Of a stretch of DNA of 64,000 nt, positions 37,405 through 47,686 are shown piece by piece; the stretch's first letter is position 1, and each line of letters opens with the position of its first letter. The position numbers and the translations under genes are program-made. The notes beneath the pieces were generated by a model, which worked only from the letters and a program-made list of their open reading frames with translations, was not told the origin of the DNA and ran no database searches. The DNA is from Pseudomonadota bacterium (GTDB lineage: Bacteria; Desulfobacterota; Desulfobacteria; Desulfobacterales; JAHIVH01): the NCBI GenBank assembly GCA_018816735.1, contig JAHIVH010000086.1:43836-107835 (forward strand). The letters run 5' to 3'.

Positions 37405-38196
37405 TCATGATCCTTTTTTTTTTAAACCTGACAGGTGATCGCTGATAATGCGAAGCCCTTCCAGTGTCAAAGACGATTCAACCGCTTCGATAGACTCGGC
37501 AACATGACTGATTAAAGGTGCCAGTCCACCAGTAGCGATCACTTTAGGTGATCCGGTCATTTCCTTTTTTATCCTTGCCACCATTCCATCAACAAGCCCT
37601 GCATACCCATAAATAATACCTGATTTCATACTGCTTGCCGTATCCAGTCCTATGGCGGTTTTTGGCGGCGTAAAGACCTCTACGCGGGGCAGTTTGGATG
37701 CTTTTTGAAAAAGAGCTTCCGCCGATATCATGATACCCGGTGTAATCGCACCTCCGAGATATTCTCCCTTTTCAGAAACCACGTCAAAAGTAGTTGCCGT
37801 ACCAAAATCAATGACTATCAAACATGATTTATATTTATCATAGGCAGCAATAGCATTCACAATCCTGTCTGCACCCACCTCGGAAGGGTTGTTGTACCGA
37901 ATTGGCATGATTGAAGCAACCGCCTCTGCATCAATCCAAAGAGGAGAATGGCCCAAATATTTTGTACAAAATGCGTCCAGAATAGACATCATCGGTGGCA
38001 CCACACATGAAATCAATGTTTTATTAATCTGCTGAAGATCTACATTCCCCTCCCGGAAAAGGCCTGTGACCAGCACATTAAATTCATCTTCTGTTGAATC
38101 TTTTACTGTTCGTATTCTCCAGTCATTGATCAGTTTGGCGTTTTGAAAAATACCAATCACAGCATTCGTATTTCCAACATCTATTACAAGCAGCAT
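37405..38196 (-). CDS. coaX: Type III pantothenate kinase
   Basis: A 263-residue ASKHA-fold kinase catalysing the first step of CoA synthesis. LLVIDVGNTNAVIGIF at the N-terminus is the phosphate loop with the catalytic Asp. GADRIVNAIAAY near 101 and VIDFGTATTFDVV near 121 are the other CoaX signatures. The last codons include a run of ten A on the coding strand, a possible slippage site near the C-terminus (LKKKGS). It is the last gene of the tilS-ftsH-folP-ybbR-coaX set. Confidence 0.93.
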   Translation of the reverse strand: MLLVIDVGNTNAVIGIFQNAKLINDWRIRTVKDSTEDEFNVLVTGLFREGNVDLQQINKTLISCVVPPMMSILDAFCTKYLGHSPLWIDAEAVASIMPIRYNNPSEVGADRIVNAIAAYDKYKSCLIVIDFGTATTFDVVSEKGEYLGGAITPGIMISAEALFQKASKLPRVEVFTPPKTAIGLDTASSMKSGIIYGYAGLVDGMVARIKKEMTGSPKVIATGGLAPLISHVAESIEAVESSLTLEGLRIISDHLSGLKKKGS

Positions 38197-38273
38197 ATCC
38201 GTTTGTCCTTATATGACGGTTCAGGGTAAAAACATTCACCATAAAACAGCTAAAAACGTTTGCTTCTATATTG

Positions 38274-39191
38274 TTATTTCGGGGCCACAAGAGTGACGGT
38301 AAAAATTTCAGGATTGACGCTTACAAGCAGCATGTCAAGTGGCAATGTGATATTGGCCCGCCTTACATATACCCCCGGTGCAAGGTCTTTGAGATCAAGT
38401 GTTACAGATACATCTTTCACAGGGTCAAATTTATCAACAAGATTTTCCGGCCCCCGAATCTCAAGATCAACCTTGTTGGGCATAACCTCATATGGCCATA
38501 ACGCATCTTTTCCCACCACCGGAATATCCAAAAACTGTTTTTCAACGACTTTTTCAATGATTCGTATTTCAGCGACATAACCTTTATTGGGGGTTGTAAT
38601 TTCAATCTCTTCGGCGATGTCCGGGACCACTTCCTTTCTAAACGTTTCTGATGCACCTGCGATATCTACAGGTTTGGTATTGATGTAGCCCGTATTTTCA
38701 ATAAGACTTTCAGGTCCCCTGATAGAAAGTGTCTGAGGAGTGACAAGGGTGTCCGCAACCATATATCCGGGGGCAGCTTTTCCAGATACGACCACACGAA
38801 ACGGCAAATCAACCCTTACCTCTTTTTCAAGACGAAGAGATATTCCCTGTGGATTGATTTTTGTAACAACAATACCTCCTGGCAGTTTAATATTCTCAGG
38901 TGTGAAAGAGATTGAATTCATGCCATGGGAAGCACTATCAAGGGATAGGACATAGGAGAGACTCTGATCTGACAATTTTCGAACATCAGACTTTGAGCCG
39001 TCCAGGGTAACTTCAAGGTTCAGGGGGCGCTGCCCCGTCATCATCAGGCCTTTGGGGATATTAATATAATCGATAGGGATAATAACGTCTTTCTCATATG
39101 ATGATAAAAAAGCATCCCAGATATACATACCTGTAAGAATAACAAGCCCAAACAGGGGCCATATCAATATCTTATTGAATTTTTTATTCAT
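38274..39191 (-). CDS. YbbR-domain (CdaR-like) membrane-anchored protein
   Basis: A 305-residue protein with one N-terminal membrane helix (about 9-27) and three YbbR-type beta repeats outside. Recurrent segments include LPFRVVVSGKAAPGYMVAD and SIRGPESLIENTGYINTKPV. In many bacteria YbbR/CdaR is encoded next to and regulates the c-di-AMP cyclase CdaA. Here it directly follows folP with a three-base gap, and no cyclase gene is present between them. Its role without CdaA is unclear. Confidence 0.8.
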   Translation of the reverse strand: MNKKFNKILIWPLFGLVILTGMYIWDAFLSSYEKDVIIPIDYINIPKGLMMTGQRPLNLEVTLDGSKSDVRKLSDQSLSYVLSLDSASHGMNSISFTPENIKLPGGIVVTKINPQGISLRLEKEVRVDLPFRVVVSGKAAPGYMVADTLVTPQTLSIRGPESLIENTGYINTKPVDIAGASETFRKEVVPDIAEEIEITTPNKGYVAEIRIIEKVVEKQFLDIPVVGKDALWPYEVMPNKVDLEIRGPENLVDKFDPVKDVSVTLDLKDLAPGVYVRRANITLPLDMLLVSVNPEIFTVTLVAPK

Positions 39192-39194
39192 ATC

Positions 39195-40079
39195 TTAACT
39201 GGAAGTTATCTGTCCGATTTTGATGGCATCAGCCACCCTTGCTGTCAAATAAGCGCCGGCCACGTCATGCACTCTCACAATATGAGCGCCATTCAAGATG
39301 GATGCTGCAACAGCCGTCTGAGTACCTGCATCTATTATCCTTAATGCGTCCTTCTCATCTTCACTGCCAGTGATGTCTTTCAATATGCTCCGTATAAATG
39401 CCTTTCTGGAGGCACCAACAAGAATAGGTATATCCAACGATTCGAATTCTTTTAAACATTTTAAAAGGATCAGGTTATGATCAAAGGTCTTTCCAAAACC
39501 AATACCCGGATCAACAATAATCCTTTCTTTTGCAATCCCCCTTTTTACAGCGTCATTCACTGAATCTTCAAGAAAGGATTTTACCTCTTTTACAGGGTCA
39601 TCATAATACGGTTTTTCCTGCATGGTTTGTGGTGAGCCCTTCATATGCATTAGAATAACAGGCACATGACACTCAGCTGCCACATCTGCCATGCGTTTAT
39701 CCATTTGGAGTGCACTGATATCGTTGATAATTGAAGCGCCTGCTTCAATCGCTTTTCTGGCGACTTCTGATTTTGTCGTATCGATTGAAATGGGTACAGA
39801 AATTTTGTCGGCAAGGGCGTCAATAACAGGAATAACCCTTCTTATTTCTTCTTCGACGGTAACCGGATCAGAAAACGGGCGTGAGGATTCACCACCGATA
39901 TCAATGATATCCGCGCCTTCCTTTATCATCTTTTCAGCATGATCGACGGCATCACTGCTTTCCAAAAACCTGCCGCCATCTGAAAAAGAATCTGGCGTGA
40001 TATTTAAGATACCCATGATTAAGGTGCGTTGACCCATATCAAGGAAAAATTTTCCACAGGGCATTCGGTAATGTTTCAT
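39195..40079 (-). CDS. folP: Dihydropteroate synthase
   Basis: From the ATG at 40079 the protein is 294 residues. It joins p-aminobenzoate to dihydropterin pyrophosphate in folate synthesis. Both family signatures are present: MGILNITPDSFSDGG near 22 and DIIDIGGESSRPF near 58. IVDPGIGFGKT near 195 and a closing VRVHDVAGA complete the TIM-barrel site. It lies 99 bases after ftsH, a common order (ftsH-folP). Confidence 0.94.
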   Translation of the reverse strand: MKHYRMPCGKFFLDMGQRTLIMGILNITPDSFSDGGRFLESSDAVDHAEKMIKEGADIIDIGGESSRPFSDPVTVEEEIRRVIPVIDALADKISVPISIDTTKSEVARKAIEAGASIINDISALQMDKRMADVAAECHVPVILMHMKGSPQTMQEKPYYDDPVKEVKSFLEDSVNDAVKRGIAKERIIVDPGIGFGKTFDHNLILLKCLKEFESLDIPILVGASRKAFIRSILKDITGSEDEKDALRIIDAGTQTAVAASILNGAHIVRVHDVAGAYLTARVADAIKIGQITSS

Positions 40080-40178
40080 ATACCCGCACCTAAAATAAAA
40101 TAACACCTGGTTTGAGCCCGAGCACTATATGCACCCGAATTGTGTCTTATAAATGTCCGGGTTTAAATCGGATTTGAA

Positions 40179-42086
40179 TTACGCCTGTTCATCAACGGTG
40201 ATGATATCATCATCTTTGGGGAATTTGCCCCCCTGATTGTGTTCCGGCTCATCCACATTGAAATCTTCGTTGCTTTCATATGAGGTGAGCTTTATACCCG
40301 GTTTCATCTCACGGATCAGATCATCCAGCTCAGCGCCCATCACTGTTTCTTTTTCCAAAAGGCGCTCTGTAAGTTTATGGAGCACATCCGTATTTTCCGT
40401 TAATACGTTTGTGGCTTTGGTATAACTGTTATTAATGAGGCGCGTAATTTCCATATCGATTTTTTTGGCTGTTTCTTCCGAATAATTCCTGTGCTGAACG
40501 ATATCCCGTCCAAGAAAAACATGTTCTTCGTTCTGCGCGTAATTCACAAGCCCCAGCGTTTCGCTCATGCCCCAATTACGTATCATCTTCTCTGCTATTG
40601 ATGTGGCCTGCTTAATGTCATTCGACGCACCGGTGCTAATCCGTCCAAAAATCAGTTCCTCCGCCACCCGGCCGCCTAGAGCAACAGCCAGTTCACTTTC
40701 AAGCTGATCCTTGTACTTGAAATCCCTTTCCTCAGGCAGAAACCATGTAATTCCAGCAGCTCGTCCACGGGGAATGATGGTGATTTTATTAACAGCCTCC
40801 GTATAAGGAAGAAATCTGGCCACCAGTGCGTGTCCAGCTTCATGATACGCTGTTGTTTTCCGGTCGTCCTCCCTCACAATCTTGGATTTTCGCTCAAGTC
40901 CCATGAAAACCTTATCTTTTGCATCCTCAAAATCCACCATGCGCAGCTTTTCCTGATTGCGCTTGGCTGCGAGAAGCGCAGCTTCATTGATCATATTTTC
41001 AAGATCCGCGCCTGAAAACCCTGGTGTGCCTTTTGCCAGAACGCTCACATCCACGTCACTGGCAAGGGGTGTCTTTTTCATATGGACCTTTAAAATACTT
41101 GCACGGCCCTTAATATCCGGCAAATCGACAACCACCTGACGGTCAAAACGTCCCGGGCGTAAAAGCGCAGGGTCAAGCACATCCGGTCTGTTCGTGGCTG
41201 AAATAAGAATCACGCCTTCATTTGATTCAAAACCATCCATCTCTACTAGAAGTTGGTTCAAGGTTTGCTCACGCTCATCGTGCCCCCCCCCCAAACCGGC
41301 GCCTCTTTGCCGTCCCACGGCATCGATTTCATCAATAAAAATAATACACGGTGCATTTTTCTTGGCCTGGGCAAACAGATCCCGAACTCTTGATGCACCC
41401 ACACCGACGAACATTTCAACAAAGTCCGATCCGCTGATAGTAAAAAAAGGCACATCCGCCTCACCTGCAATTGCCCGGGCAAGCAGAGTTTTACCTGTTC
41501 CGGGAGATCCTATTAAAAGCACTCCCTTGGGAATCCGTCCTCCCAAACGTGTGAACTTCTTGGGCTCTTTTAAAAAGTCAACGACTTCACCGAGCTCTTC
41601 CTTTGCTTCATCAATACCGGCCACATCCGCAAAGGTCACTTTTTCAGAGGAATCAGATAAAAGCCTGGCCCGGCTCTTGCCAAATGAAAGTGCCTTGCCG
41701 CCCCCACCCTGCATCTGCCTCATAAAAAATATCCAGACTCCAATAAGGATAATCATGGGCAGCCAGGATACCAGGATGGACATAAACCACGATGTCTCCG
41801 CTGGCGGTTTGGCTATAATGGCAACGCCTTTCTCTCTCAATGTTCTTATCAGATCCGTATCTGAAGGTGCATATACTCTAAAATGAGAACCATTCAAATC
41901 TTTAACATAGAGTTCCTGACCTTGAATTTCTACACTTGAGATCATTTCCTTTTCAACCATGGCCAGAAAATCCGAATATCCGATTTTGGATTCACTTAAA
42001 GGCTGTTGATTAAATATATTATACAGCATGACCATCATCAGGATAATGACAATCCAAAGAGACAGATTTTTATAAAACGGATTCAA
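40179..42086 (-). CDS. ftsH: ATP-dependent zinc metalloprotease FtsH
   Basis: A 635-residue membrane protease for quality control. Two N-terminal membrane helices (about 8-25 and 105-122) flank a periplasmic domain. The AAA+ module has Walker [17 protein letters not shown] near 195, Walker [17 protein letters not shown] and the second-region [20 protein letters not shown]. The zinc site HEAGH is near 414. The coding strand contains a run of ten G (complement of 41283-41292) within GLGGGHDE; the frame is intact here. Length and order are typical. Confidence 0.96.
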   Translation of the reverse strand: MNPFYKNLSLWIVIILMMVMLYNIFNQQPLSESKIGYSDFLAMVEKEMISSVEIQGQELYVKDLNGSHFRVYAPSDTDLIRTLREKGVAIIAKPPAETSWFMSILVSWLPMIILIGVWIFFMRQMQGGGGKALSFGKSRARLLSDSSEKVTFADVAGIDEAKEELGEVVDFLKEPKKFTRLGGRIPKGVLLIGSPGTGKTLLARAIAGEADVPFFTISGSDFVEMFVGVGASRVRDLFAQAKKNAPCIIFIDEIDAVGRQRGAGLGGGHDEREQTLNQLLVEMDGFESNEGVILISATNRPDVLDPALLRPGRFDRQVVVDLPDIKGRASILKVHMKKTPLASDVDVSVLAKGTPGFSGADLENMINEAALLAAKRNQEKLRMVDFEDAKDKVFMGLERKSKIVREDDRKTTAYHEAGHALVARFLPYTEAVNKITIIPRGRAAGITWFLPEERDFKYKDQLESELAVALGGRVAEELIFGRISTGASNDIKQATSIAEKMIRNWGMSETLGLVNYAQNEEHVFLGRDIVQHRNYSEETAKKIDMEITRLINNSYTKATNVLTENTDVLHKLTERLLEKETVMGAELDDLIREMKPGIKLTSYESNEDFNVDEPEHNQGGKFPKDDDIITVDEQA

Positions 42087-42151
42087 CAGTATATCCTCCT
42101 AACCAATTAATATATATTTTTTAATTATCAGATAATAACCATCATTGTGGT

Positions 42152-43618
42152 TTAAGCAAGTGCAAGTTCTATTTTGAGAACTTTTTGGGTATTTGGTGAA
42201 AGCCTCACTGCATTGTCTATGCGATGGCCCACAACCCAAATGATCCTGTTATCACTTTCCAGTATAAATCCTTTTTTCCGATCCCTGGCTGAAATTTTAT
42301 GATTGATAAAAAATTTCTTTAATTTCTGTGATCCGGTCATGCCGAGTGGTGAAAAACGATCACCCGCCTTTATGTTTCTGATTCGCAAAGGAAATGTCAA
42401 GGTATCAAAATCCACAAAGGCAACATGTGATTGAGTTTCAACGTAACTCAAATCCTGACGATTTTCCATATCTGTTTTTAAAAAAGTTAAATATGTATCT
42501 CTCTCCCTGATATAAATACGACAAGACGCAATATCTTTTTCGTTTATAACATATTCAAACGGATGTAACAGAGGGTCATCTCTTTCAGGTAACACACCCC
42601 TTAATCCTGCCCTCTCCTGTTTCAGTATAAGCGTCTCTCCATTCCTTTTAACCCTCACCCGGTGAGGGAGATCGATCATACCGCCATTTTTTTCTTTTAC
42701 AGTCAAATGAATCACGGAATCCACATGGATCAGAAAAAATCCCTTTAATTCCCCGGTAATTGTTTCAATCGCTTTTCTTATCACACGCCTTTTAACAGCC
42801 AAGTGGAGATTTGATAATTTTTTAATATCCAGAACGATCCTGTTTTGGCCACTTTCTTTTACAAGATCAATAAAAACAGGCGCTATCATATCATGAATCC
42901 AACTGTCCTCGCACCTCGCAATTGATGAAAGACGATTCAAGGTTTCAACCACATTTGGATTAAAAGATGATTCTATTAAAGGAATAAGGATTTTTCGGAT
43001 ACGATTACGTGTAAAGCAGGTGTCGTCATTTGACTGATCAATAACATGCCGGATTTCTCTTTCATGCAGATAATCAAGAACATCTTTTTTTAAAATATGA
43101 ATAAGCGGCCTGATGATGACATGATCACGAACAGGGGGTATCCCGCCAATCCCAAGCAGGCCTGCCCCTCTGATAAGCTGCATCAAAACCAGTTCTGCAT
43201 TATCATCAGCCGTATGCCCCAAAGCTATTTTTTGAAATCCTTCCTTATCACATATATTATAAAGGAACTGATAGCGTAGCTGCCTGGCAGCATCCTCAAG
43301 TGACAGCTTTTCTTTTTTCCGGTATGCATGTACATTTTCTCGGGCACAGTAAAACGGAAGTCCAAGCATCTTTGCCATATCCTTTACAAAGGTCTCGTCC
43401 TTGTCAGATGCATCCATTCGAAGGGAATGGTTAAGATGGGCAATGCCAATCCGCAAATCGTGCGTTTCCTTTAATTCACATAGTACATGAATCAGTGCTA
43501 CTGAATCCGAACCGCCTGACACCCCCACAAGGACAGCATCATGTCTATCAATCATGCCATATTCAGAAATGGTCTTTTCAACTCTTTTGAAAAATTTCAG
43601 GGATGGATTGTCACGCAT
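42152..43618 (-). CDS. tilS: tRNA(Ile)-lysidine synthase
   Basis: A 488-residue enzyme that modifies the CAU anticodon of tRNA-Ile2 with lysine, changing its decoding to AUA. The N-terminal PP-loop ATP pyrophosphatase motif VGVSGGSDSVALIHVL is near 31-46. GHTADDNAELVLMQLIRG near 135 and an IRPLIHILKKDV segment follow, then the C-terminal TilS substrate-binding domains (SPLGMTGSQKLKKFFINHKI near 440). It is the first gene of the block leading to ftsH, 65 bases away. Confidence 0.92.
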   Translation of the reverse strand: MRDNPSLKFFKRVEKTISEYGMIDRHDAVLVGVSGGSDSVALIHVLCELKETHDLRIGIAHLNHSLRMDASDKDETFVKDMAKMLGLPFYCARENVHAYRKKEKLSLEDAARQLRYQFLYNICDKEGFQKIALGHTADDNAELVLMQLIRGAGLLGIGGIPPVRDHVIIRPLIHILKKDVLDYLHEREIRHVIDQSNDDTCFTRNRIRKILIPLIESSFNPNVVETLNRLSSIARCEDSWIHDMIAPVFIDLVKESGQNRIVLDIKKLSNLHLAVKRRVIRKAIETITGELKGFFLIHVDSVIHLTVKEKNGGMIDLPHRVRVKRNGETLILKQERAGLRGVLPERDDPLLHPFEYVINEKDIASCRIYIRERDTYLTFLKTDMENRQDLSYVETQSHVAFVDFDTLTFPLRIRNIKAGDRFSPLGMTGSQKLKKFFINHKISARDRKKGFILESDNRIIWVVGHRIDNAVRLSPNTQKVLKIELALA

Positions 43619-43781
43619 GAAAAGCTGTGTCCTTTAATAATGGGCCTGCGACTGTTATCTCGTGTTTCTTCTAAACTATATATACAAATATGGCCTTATT
43701 TTTCAATAGATTAAATATAAAGGATTTAAAAAAACCAAGCGATTCCATGCGTGAAACACGGTTTCTTTCATTTATTTTTCC

Positions 43782-43810
43782 TTGAAAAAAATAATATTAG
43801 GGACTATAGA
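43782..43810 (+). promoter_or_regulatory. Promoter of the SRP RNA gene
   Basis: TTGAAA (43782-43787), an exact 17-base spacer and TATAGA (43805-43810). It predicts a transcript start at about 43817, where the SRP RNA helix begins. Confidence 0.65.
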
Positions 43811-43816
43811 ACGATT

Positions 43817-43966
43817 GCCTGGTTGCGCAAGGTGTACTGATCGGTCGCCATGCAACAGCCAACCATGAACCTCGTCAGGTCCGGAAGGAAGCAGCGATAA
43901 ATGGAGCTGGCTGTGTCGTGGATCGATCCCGGTCACGCTATACCGAGTGCAACCAGGTATTTTTTT
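43817..43966 (+). ncRNA. ffs: Signal recognition particle RNA
   Basis: The conserved SRP domain IV core is seen at about 43875-43896: the tetraloop side CAGGTCCGGAAGGAAGCAGC is present exactly. The ends pair: CCTGGTTGC at 43818-43826 with GCAACCAGG at 43949-43957. The length of about 150 is longer than the E. coli 4.5S form. The terminal helix followed by TTTTTTT (43961-43967) also serves as the terminator. It forms the SRP with Ffh for membrane protein targeting. Confidence 0.92.
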
Positions 43967-44055
43967 GAAATCCAGCAAAATTTACCTTAATCTGTTAGCC
44001 CAAATGTGAACTTTTTTTAACGAACCCCTAAATTTAATTCTTCCTCGCAAGTCCC

Positions 44056-44083
44056 CTTGACAATATATCAAACCGTCTTATTT
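44056..44083 (+). promoter_or_regulatory. Heat-shock (sigma32-like) promoter of grpE-dnaK
   Basis: CCCCTTGACA with CTTGACA at 44056-44062, then 14 bases and CTTATTT (44077-44083). The -35 and spacing fit the sigma32 pattern (CTTGAA, 13-15 bases, CCCATNT), while the -10 fits only partly. No CIRCE (HrcA) inverted repeat was found before grpE. Confidence 0.4.
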
Positions 44084-44143
44084 TTTCACATCCGAGCATG
44101 TTAGTATGATCTAAAAAAAATCAGCATATATCAGGAGAACGTA

Positions 44144-44857
44144 TTGGCTGTGAAAGAAAGCAAAGCTACAGAAATGAAACCAGAGGAAATGGAAACAAAT
44201 AACAAACCAGATATGAACCAATCATCGGAAAAAACACCCCTGACAGAACCTGATGATAATATCGAACCGACAGATTCCCCTGAAAATAAAGAAACTCTCT
44301 CTCAGATTGATACAGAAGATGATCCGGTGTCACTTCTAGAAAAAAAGCTCCAACATAGCGAAAACAATTTAAATGAAGCCACAGATCGTATTTTAAGATT
44401 ATCCGCAGAATTTGATAATTATAAAAAAAGAATGGCCAGGGAAATGGACGAATTCAGAAAATTCGCCAATGAATCCCTGATCAAACAGCTTTTAAATGTT
44501 GTAGATAATCTTGAACGGGCGATTGAGTCATCCAAATCAGGGGAAACAGCGAATGGAAGCATTATAGAAGGCGTTGAGATGATATATAAGGAAATCCTGA
44601 GTATCTTTGAAAAATATCATGTATTTCCTGTGGATTGTATGGAAAAATCATTCGATCCATTGTTTCATCAAGCAGTATCACAGGAGGGTTCCGATAAACA
44701 TCCGGACAATACCGTTATTAGAGAACTCATGAAAGGATACACCATGCATGAAAGGCTGATACGGCCATCCATGGTAACGGTTTCCAAATCGCAACCCATA
44801 GACAAAAAAATTGACGACAACAATAAAAATGAAAAAACGATAAATGAAAAGGCTTAG
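44144..44857 (+). CDS. grpE: Nucleotide exchange factor GrpE
   Basis: A 237-residue GrpE that releases ADP from DnaK. It has an unusually long, acidic, low-complexity N-terminal tail (about 1-65) before the coiled coil and the conserved core RILRLSAEFDNYKKRMAREM and LLNVVDNLERAIES, then the beta-wing domain (FDPLFHQAVSQE, VIRELMKGYTMHERLIRPSM). The start is TTG at 44144 after AGGAGAA; GTG at 44150 is an alternative. The gene lies 38 bases before dnaK. Confidence 0.93.
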   Translation: MAVKESKATEMKPEEMETNNKPDMNQSSEKTPLTEPDDNIEPTDSPENKETLSQIDTEDDPVSLLEKKLQHSENNLNEATDRILRLSAEFDNYKKRMAREMDEFRKFANESLIKQLLNVVDNLERAIESSKSGETANGSIIEGVEMIYKEILSIFEKYHVFPVDCMEKSFDPLFHQAVSQEGSDKHPDNTVIRELMKGYTMHERLIRPSMVTVSKSQPIDKKIDDNNKNEKTINEKA

Positions 44858-44895
44858 TTCGATGCTTACAAGTGGGAACATAAGGAGGATAATAA

Positions 44896-46809
44896 ATGGG
44901 TAAGGTCATAGGAATCGATCTGGGGACAACAAATTCGTGCGTGGCCATTATGGAAGGTGGTGATGCAAAAGTCATAACCAATGCAGAAGGTGGCAGGACG
45001 ACCCCCTCCATTGTGGCTATCTCAGATACTGGTGAAAGGCTGGTGGGACAGATCGCCAAACGACAGGCAATTACAAATCCTGAAAATACAGTCTTTGGTG
45101 TAAAAAGACTGATTGGGCGCAAATATGAGTCAAATCAGGTGCAAAGTGACAAAAAAATATTGCCCTACAAAATTGAAAAGGCAAGCAATGGTGATACTCG
45201 TATTGTGCTTAGGGATAAAAGCCTGAGCCCCGCTGAAATCTCATCATATATTCTGGCCAATATCAAAAAAACAGCCGAGGATTATCTTGGTGAGGAAGTC
45301 ACAGATGCCGTGATCACTGTCCCTGCCTATTTTGATGACAGTCAGAGACAGGCCACCAAGGACGCAGGAAGAATTGCAGGTTTGAACGTTCTTAGAATTA
45401 TCAATGAACCCACAGCCGCATCTCTTGCTTATGGTCTTGATAAAAAAAAGGAAGAAAAAATAGCTGTATTTGATTTGGGAGGCGGAACATTTGATGTCTC
45501 GGTCCTTGAAATCGGAGATGGCGTATTTGAAGTCAAATCGACCAACGGAGATACCCATTTGGGTGGAGAAGATTTCGATTTAAGAATCATCGATTTTCTT
45601 GCAACAGAATTTAGAAAAGAACAGGGGATTGATATCCGATCGGATAAAATGGCACTTCAACGCCTTAAAGAGGCTGCAGAAAAAGCCAAAATGGAATTAT
45701 CAAGCTCTCTTGAAACCAATGTCAATCTGCCGTTTATTACAGCAGACCAGAGCGGGCCCAAGCACCTGAACATAAAACTCACACGTGCCAAACTGGAAGA
45801 TCTTGTGGAAGACCTTCTGAATAAGCTTGAAAAACCATGTGTCACCGCTCTGAAAGATGCGAATCTCTCACCAGGTGACATGCAGGAAGTTATTCTTGTA
45901 GGTGGTATGACCCGAATGCCGGCTGTTCAGGAACGCGTCAAAAAAATCTTCGGCAAAGAAGGGCATAAAGGCGTAAATCCTGATGAAGTTGTCGCTATTG
46001 GTGCAGCCATTCAGGGTGGCGTCCTCAAAGGTGATGTAAAAGACGTACTTTTGTTAGATGTTACACCCCTTTCTCTGGGTATTGAAACTTTGGGTGGTGT
46101 GATGACAAAGCTCATTGAAAAAAACACAACCATTCCCACAAAGAAAAGCCAGATTTTTTCAACAGCGGCAGACAGTCAGCCTGCTGTTTCCATCCATGTT
46201 CTCCAGGGTGAACGTGAAATGGCTGAATACAATAAAACGTTAGGTCGCTTTGATCTTAGCGATATTCCCCCTGCACCTAGAGGGGTTCCCCAGATTGAAG
46301 TGACTTTTGATATTGATGCCAATGGGATTGTGCATGTATCTGCAAAAGATATGGCCACCAAAAAGGAACAGTCCATAAGGATTACGGCATCATCAGGCTT
46401 AAATGATAAGGAAATCGATGAGCTGATCAAAGATGCCGAGCTTCATGCTGAAGAAGATAAAAAGAAAAAAGAGCTGGTTGAAGCTCGAAATACAGCTGAT
46501 TCAATGATTTATCAAACTGAAAAATCGGTAAAAGAACTGGGTGATAAAGTCGACAGTGGCACAACAACCAAAGTTCAAGAAGTGATCGGAAAACTCAAAA
46601 CAGCCATCGAAGGCACAGATACAGAGCAAATTAAAACCCTCACCGAAGAACTGGCCCAGGCGTCCCATAAAATTGCAGAAGCCGCTTATAAACAGGCTGC
46701 AGAGGAAAGTAGTAAAAGTGGCGGAGACACAGAAGACACATCTGCAGGAGGCCCTCAGGATGATGAGGTGGTCGATGCCGATTTTGAAGAAGTAAAAGAC
46801 AACAAATAA
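44896..46809 (+). CDS. dnaK: Chaperone DnaK (Hsp70)
   Basis: A 637-residue Hsp70 of full length. The nucleotide-binding domain starts with [20 protein letters not shown]. The second signature [20 protein letters not shown] is near 190-209 and the third [17 protein letters not shown] near 332. The linker [19 protein letters not shown] precedes the peptide-binding domain, and the lid ends in an acidic EEVKDNK-type tail. GGAGG lies before the ATG. It is in one unit with grpE; dnaJ is not in the window. A terminator follows. Confidence 0.98.
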   Translation: MGKVIGIDLGTTNSCVAIMEGGDAKVITNAEGGRTTPSIVAISDTGERLVGQIAKRQAITNPENTVFGVKRLIGRKYESNQVQSDKKILPYKIEKASNGDTRIVLRDKSLSPAEISSYILANIKKTAEDYLGEEVTDAVITVPAYFDDSQRQATKDAGRIAGLNVLRIINEPTAASLAYGLDKKKEEKIAVFDLGGGTFDVSVLEIGDGVFEVKSTNGDTHLGGEDFDLRIIDFLATEFRKEQGIDIRSDKMALQRLKEAAEKAKMELSSSLETNVNLPFITADQSGPKHLNIKLTRAKLEDLVEDLLNKLEKPCVTALKDANLSPGDMQEVILVGGMTRMPAVQERVKKIFGKEGHKGVNPDEVVAIGAAIQGGVLKGDVKDVLLLDVTPLSLGIETLGGVMTKLIEKNTTIPTKKSQIFSTAADSQPAVSIHVLQGEREMAEYNKTLGRFDLSDIPPAPRGVPQIEVTFDIDANGIVHVSAKDMATKKEQSIRITASSGLNDKEIDELIKDAELHAEEDKKKKELVEARNTADSMIYQTEKSVKELGDKVDSGTTTKVQEVIGKLKTAIEGTDTEQIKTLTEELAQASHKIAEAAYKQAAEESSKSGGDTEDTSAGGPQDDEVVDADFEEVKDNK

Positions 46810-46822
46810 AATATATGACAAC

Positions 46823-46862
46823 ATCCCGGTGAGTATATAACCCTCACCGGGATTTCTTTATT
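46823..46862 (+). terminator. Intrinsic terminator of grpE-dnaK
   Basis: ATCCCGGTGAG and CTCACCGGGAT form a perfect 11-bp stem with a nine-base loop, followed by TTCTTTATTT. It starts 14 bases after the dnaK stop. Confidence 0.85.
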
Positions 46863-46892
46863 TAAAGGGATTAAAGACTTAGGGGACAATAC

Positions 46893-47585
46893 ATGAAACT
46901 ATTTTACATACGAATCGGGCTTATCGGTCTATTGATATGGTTCCTGTGTCATCCCGCATTCTGCGAAGATATAACAAAAACACCTATAGAAAAATCAGAC
47001 GCAACACTGGACCATGTGCTTGAAAAAATAGAAAAAAAATATGCCGGAGCCGGATTTGGAGTTGATTTCGAGCAGGAGTCCACTCTCAAAGCCATGCAGA
47101 TTACAGATACGGCTTCTGGGAAAGCTTTTTTTGATCATCCTGATAAAATGCGATGGGAGTATGAGAAACCTGACCGGCAACTGATTATCAGTAATGGCAT
47201 GTCTCTCTGGATTTATAAACCGAATGATAACCAGGTCATGATTGGCAAATCACCGGATTTTTTTAAAAACGGCAAAGGCGCCAGCTTCCTCACCGATATT
47301 GAATCCATCCGGACAAAGTTTTCAGTTAAAATCAATCAAATCATGCCGGACAAATCCTATGAATTAAAACTGGTTCCTCTGGAAACCAACCTTGATCTCG
47401 CATATATTTTCCTTGTGGTTTCTGGCGACACATACGATATCCGGGAAATAAAAACATGCAATTCATATGGTGATGAAACCCGGATCATGTTTAAAAATAT
47501 GACGTTTCAAAACAATCTGGCACAAAGTATGTTCACGTTTACCATTCCGCCCGGAGCAGATGTTCTTTCACTTGATGAAGAATAA
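46893..47585 (+). CDS. lolA: Outer-membrane lipoprotein carrier protein LolA
   Basis: A 230-residue periplasmic chaperone that moves lipoproteins from the LolCDE complex to the outer membrane. A signal peptide (KLFYIRIGLIGLLIWFLCHP, cleavage after FC) is followed by the LolA half-barrel pattern: GFGVDFEQES, ASGKAFFDHPDKMRWEYEKP and LIISNGMSLWIYKPNDNQV, the family hallmark. It begins 31 bases after the dnaK terminator and probably has its own promoter. Confidence 0.88.
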   Translation: MKLFYIRIGLIGLLIWFLCHPAFCEDITKTPIEKSDATLDHVLEKIEKKYAGAGFGVDFEQESTLKAMQITDTASGKAFFDHPDKMRWEYEKPDRQLIISNGMSLWIYKPNDNQVMIGKSPDFFKNGKGASFLTDIESIRTKFSVKINQIMPDKSYELKLVPLETNLDLAYIFLVVSGDTYDIREIKTCNSYGDETRIMFKNMTFQNNLAQSMFTFTIPPGADVLSLDEE

Positions 47586-47608
47586 ACTGAAAACAAGTGC
47601 CATCCCCA

Positions 47609-47647
47609 TAAAAAAGCGCCCGGATAGAGATAAACCCTGCCGGGCGT
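47609..47647 (-). terminator. Terminator of the radA-rlmE-yebC operon
   Basis: On the minus strand ACGCCCGG and CCGGGCGC pair around a 16-base loop and are followed by TTTTTT (47615-47610). It lies 40 bases after yebC and could also stop plus-strand transcripts from lolA. Confidence 0.75.
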
Positions 47648-47686
47648 CATTTGACATAGTCATCTGGTGATACTGAATGTGTTATT

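Noticed and set aside
41194..41886. 230-codon plus-strand frame antisense to ftsH
   Set aside because: It mirrors the conserved AAA+ region of ftsH, with a Ser/Pro-rich product typical of an antisense shadow.
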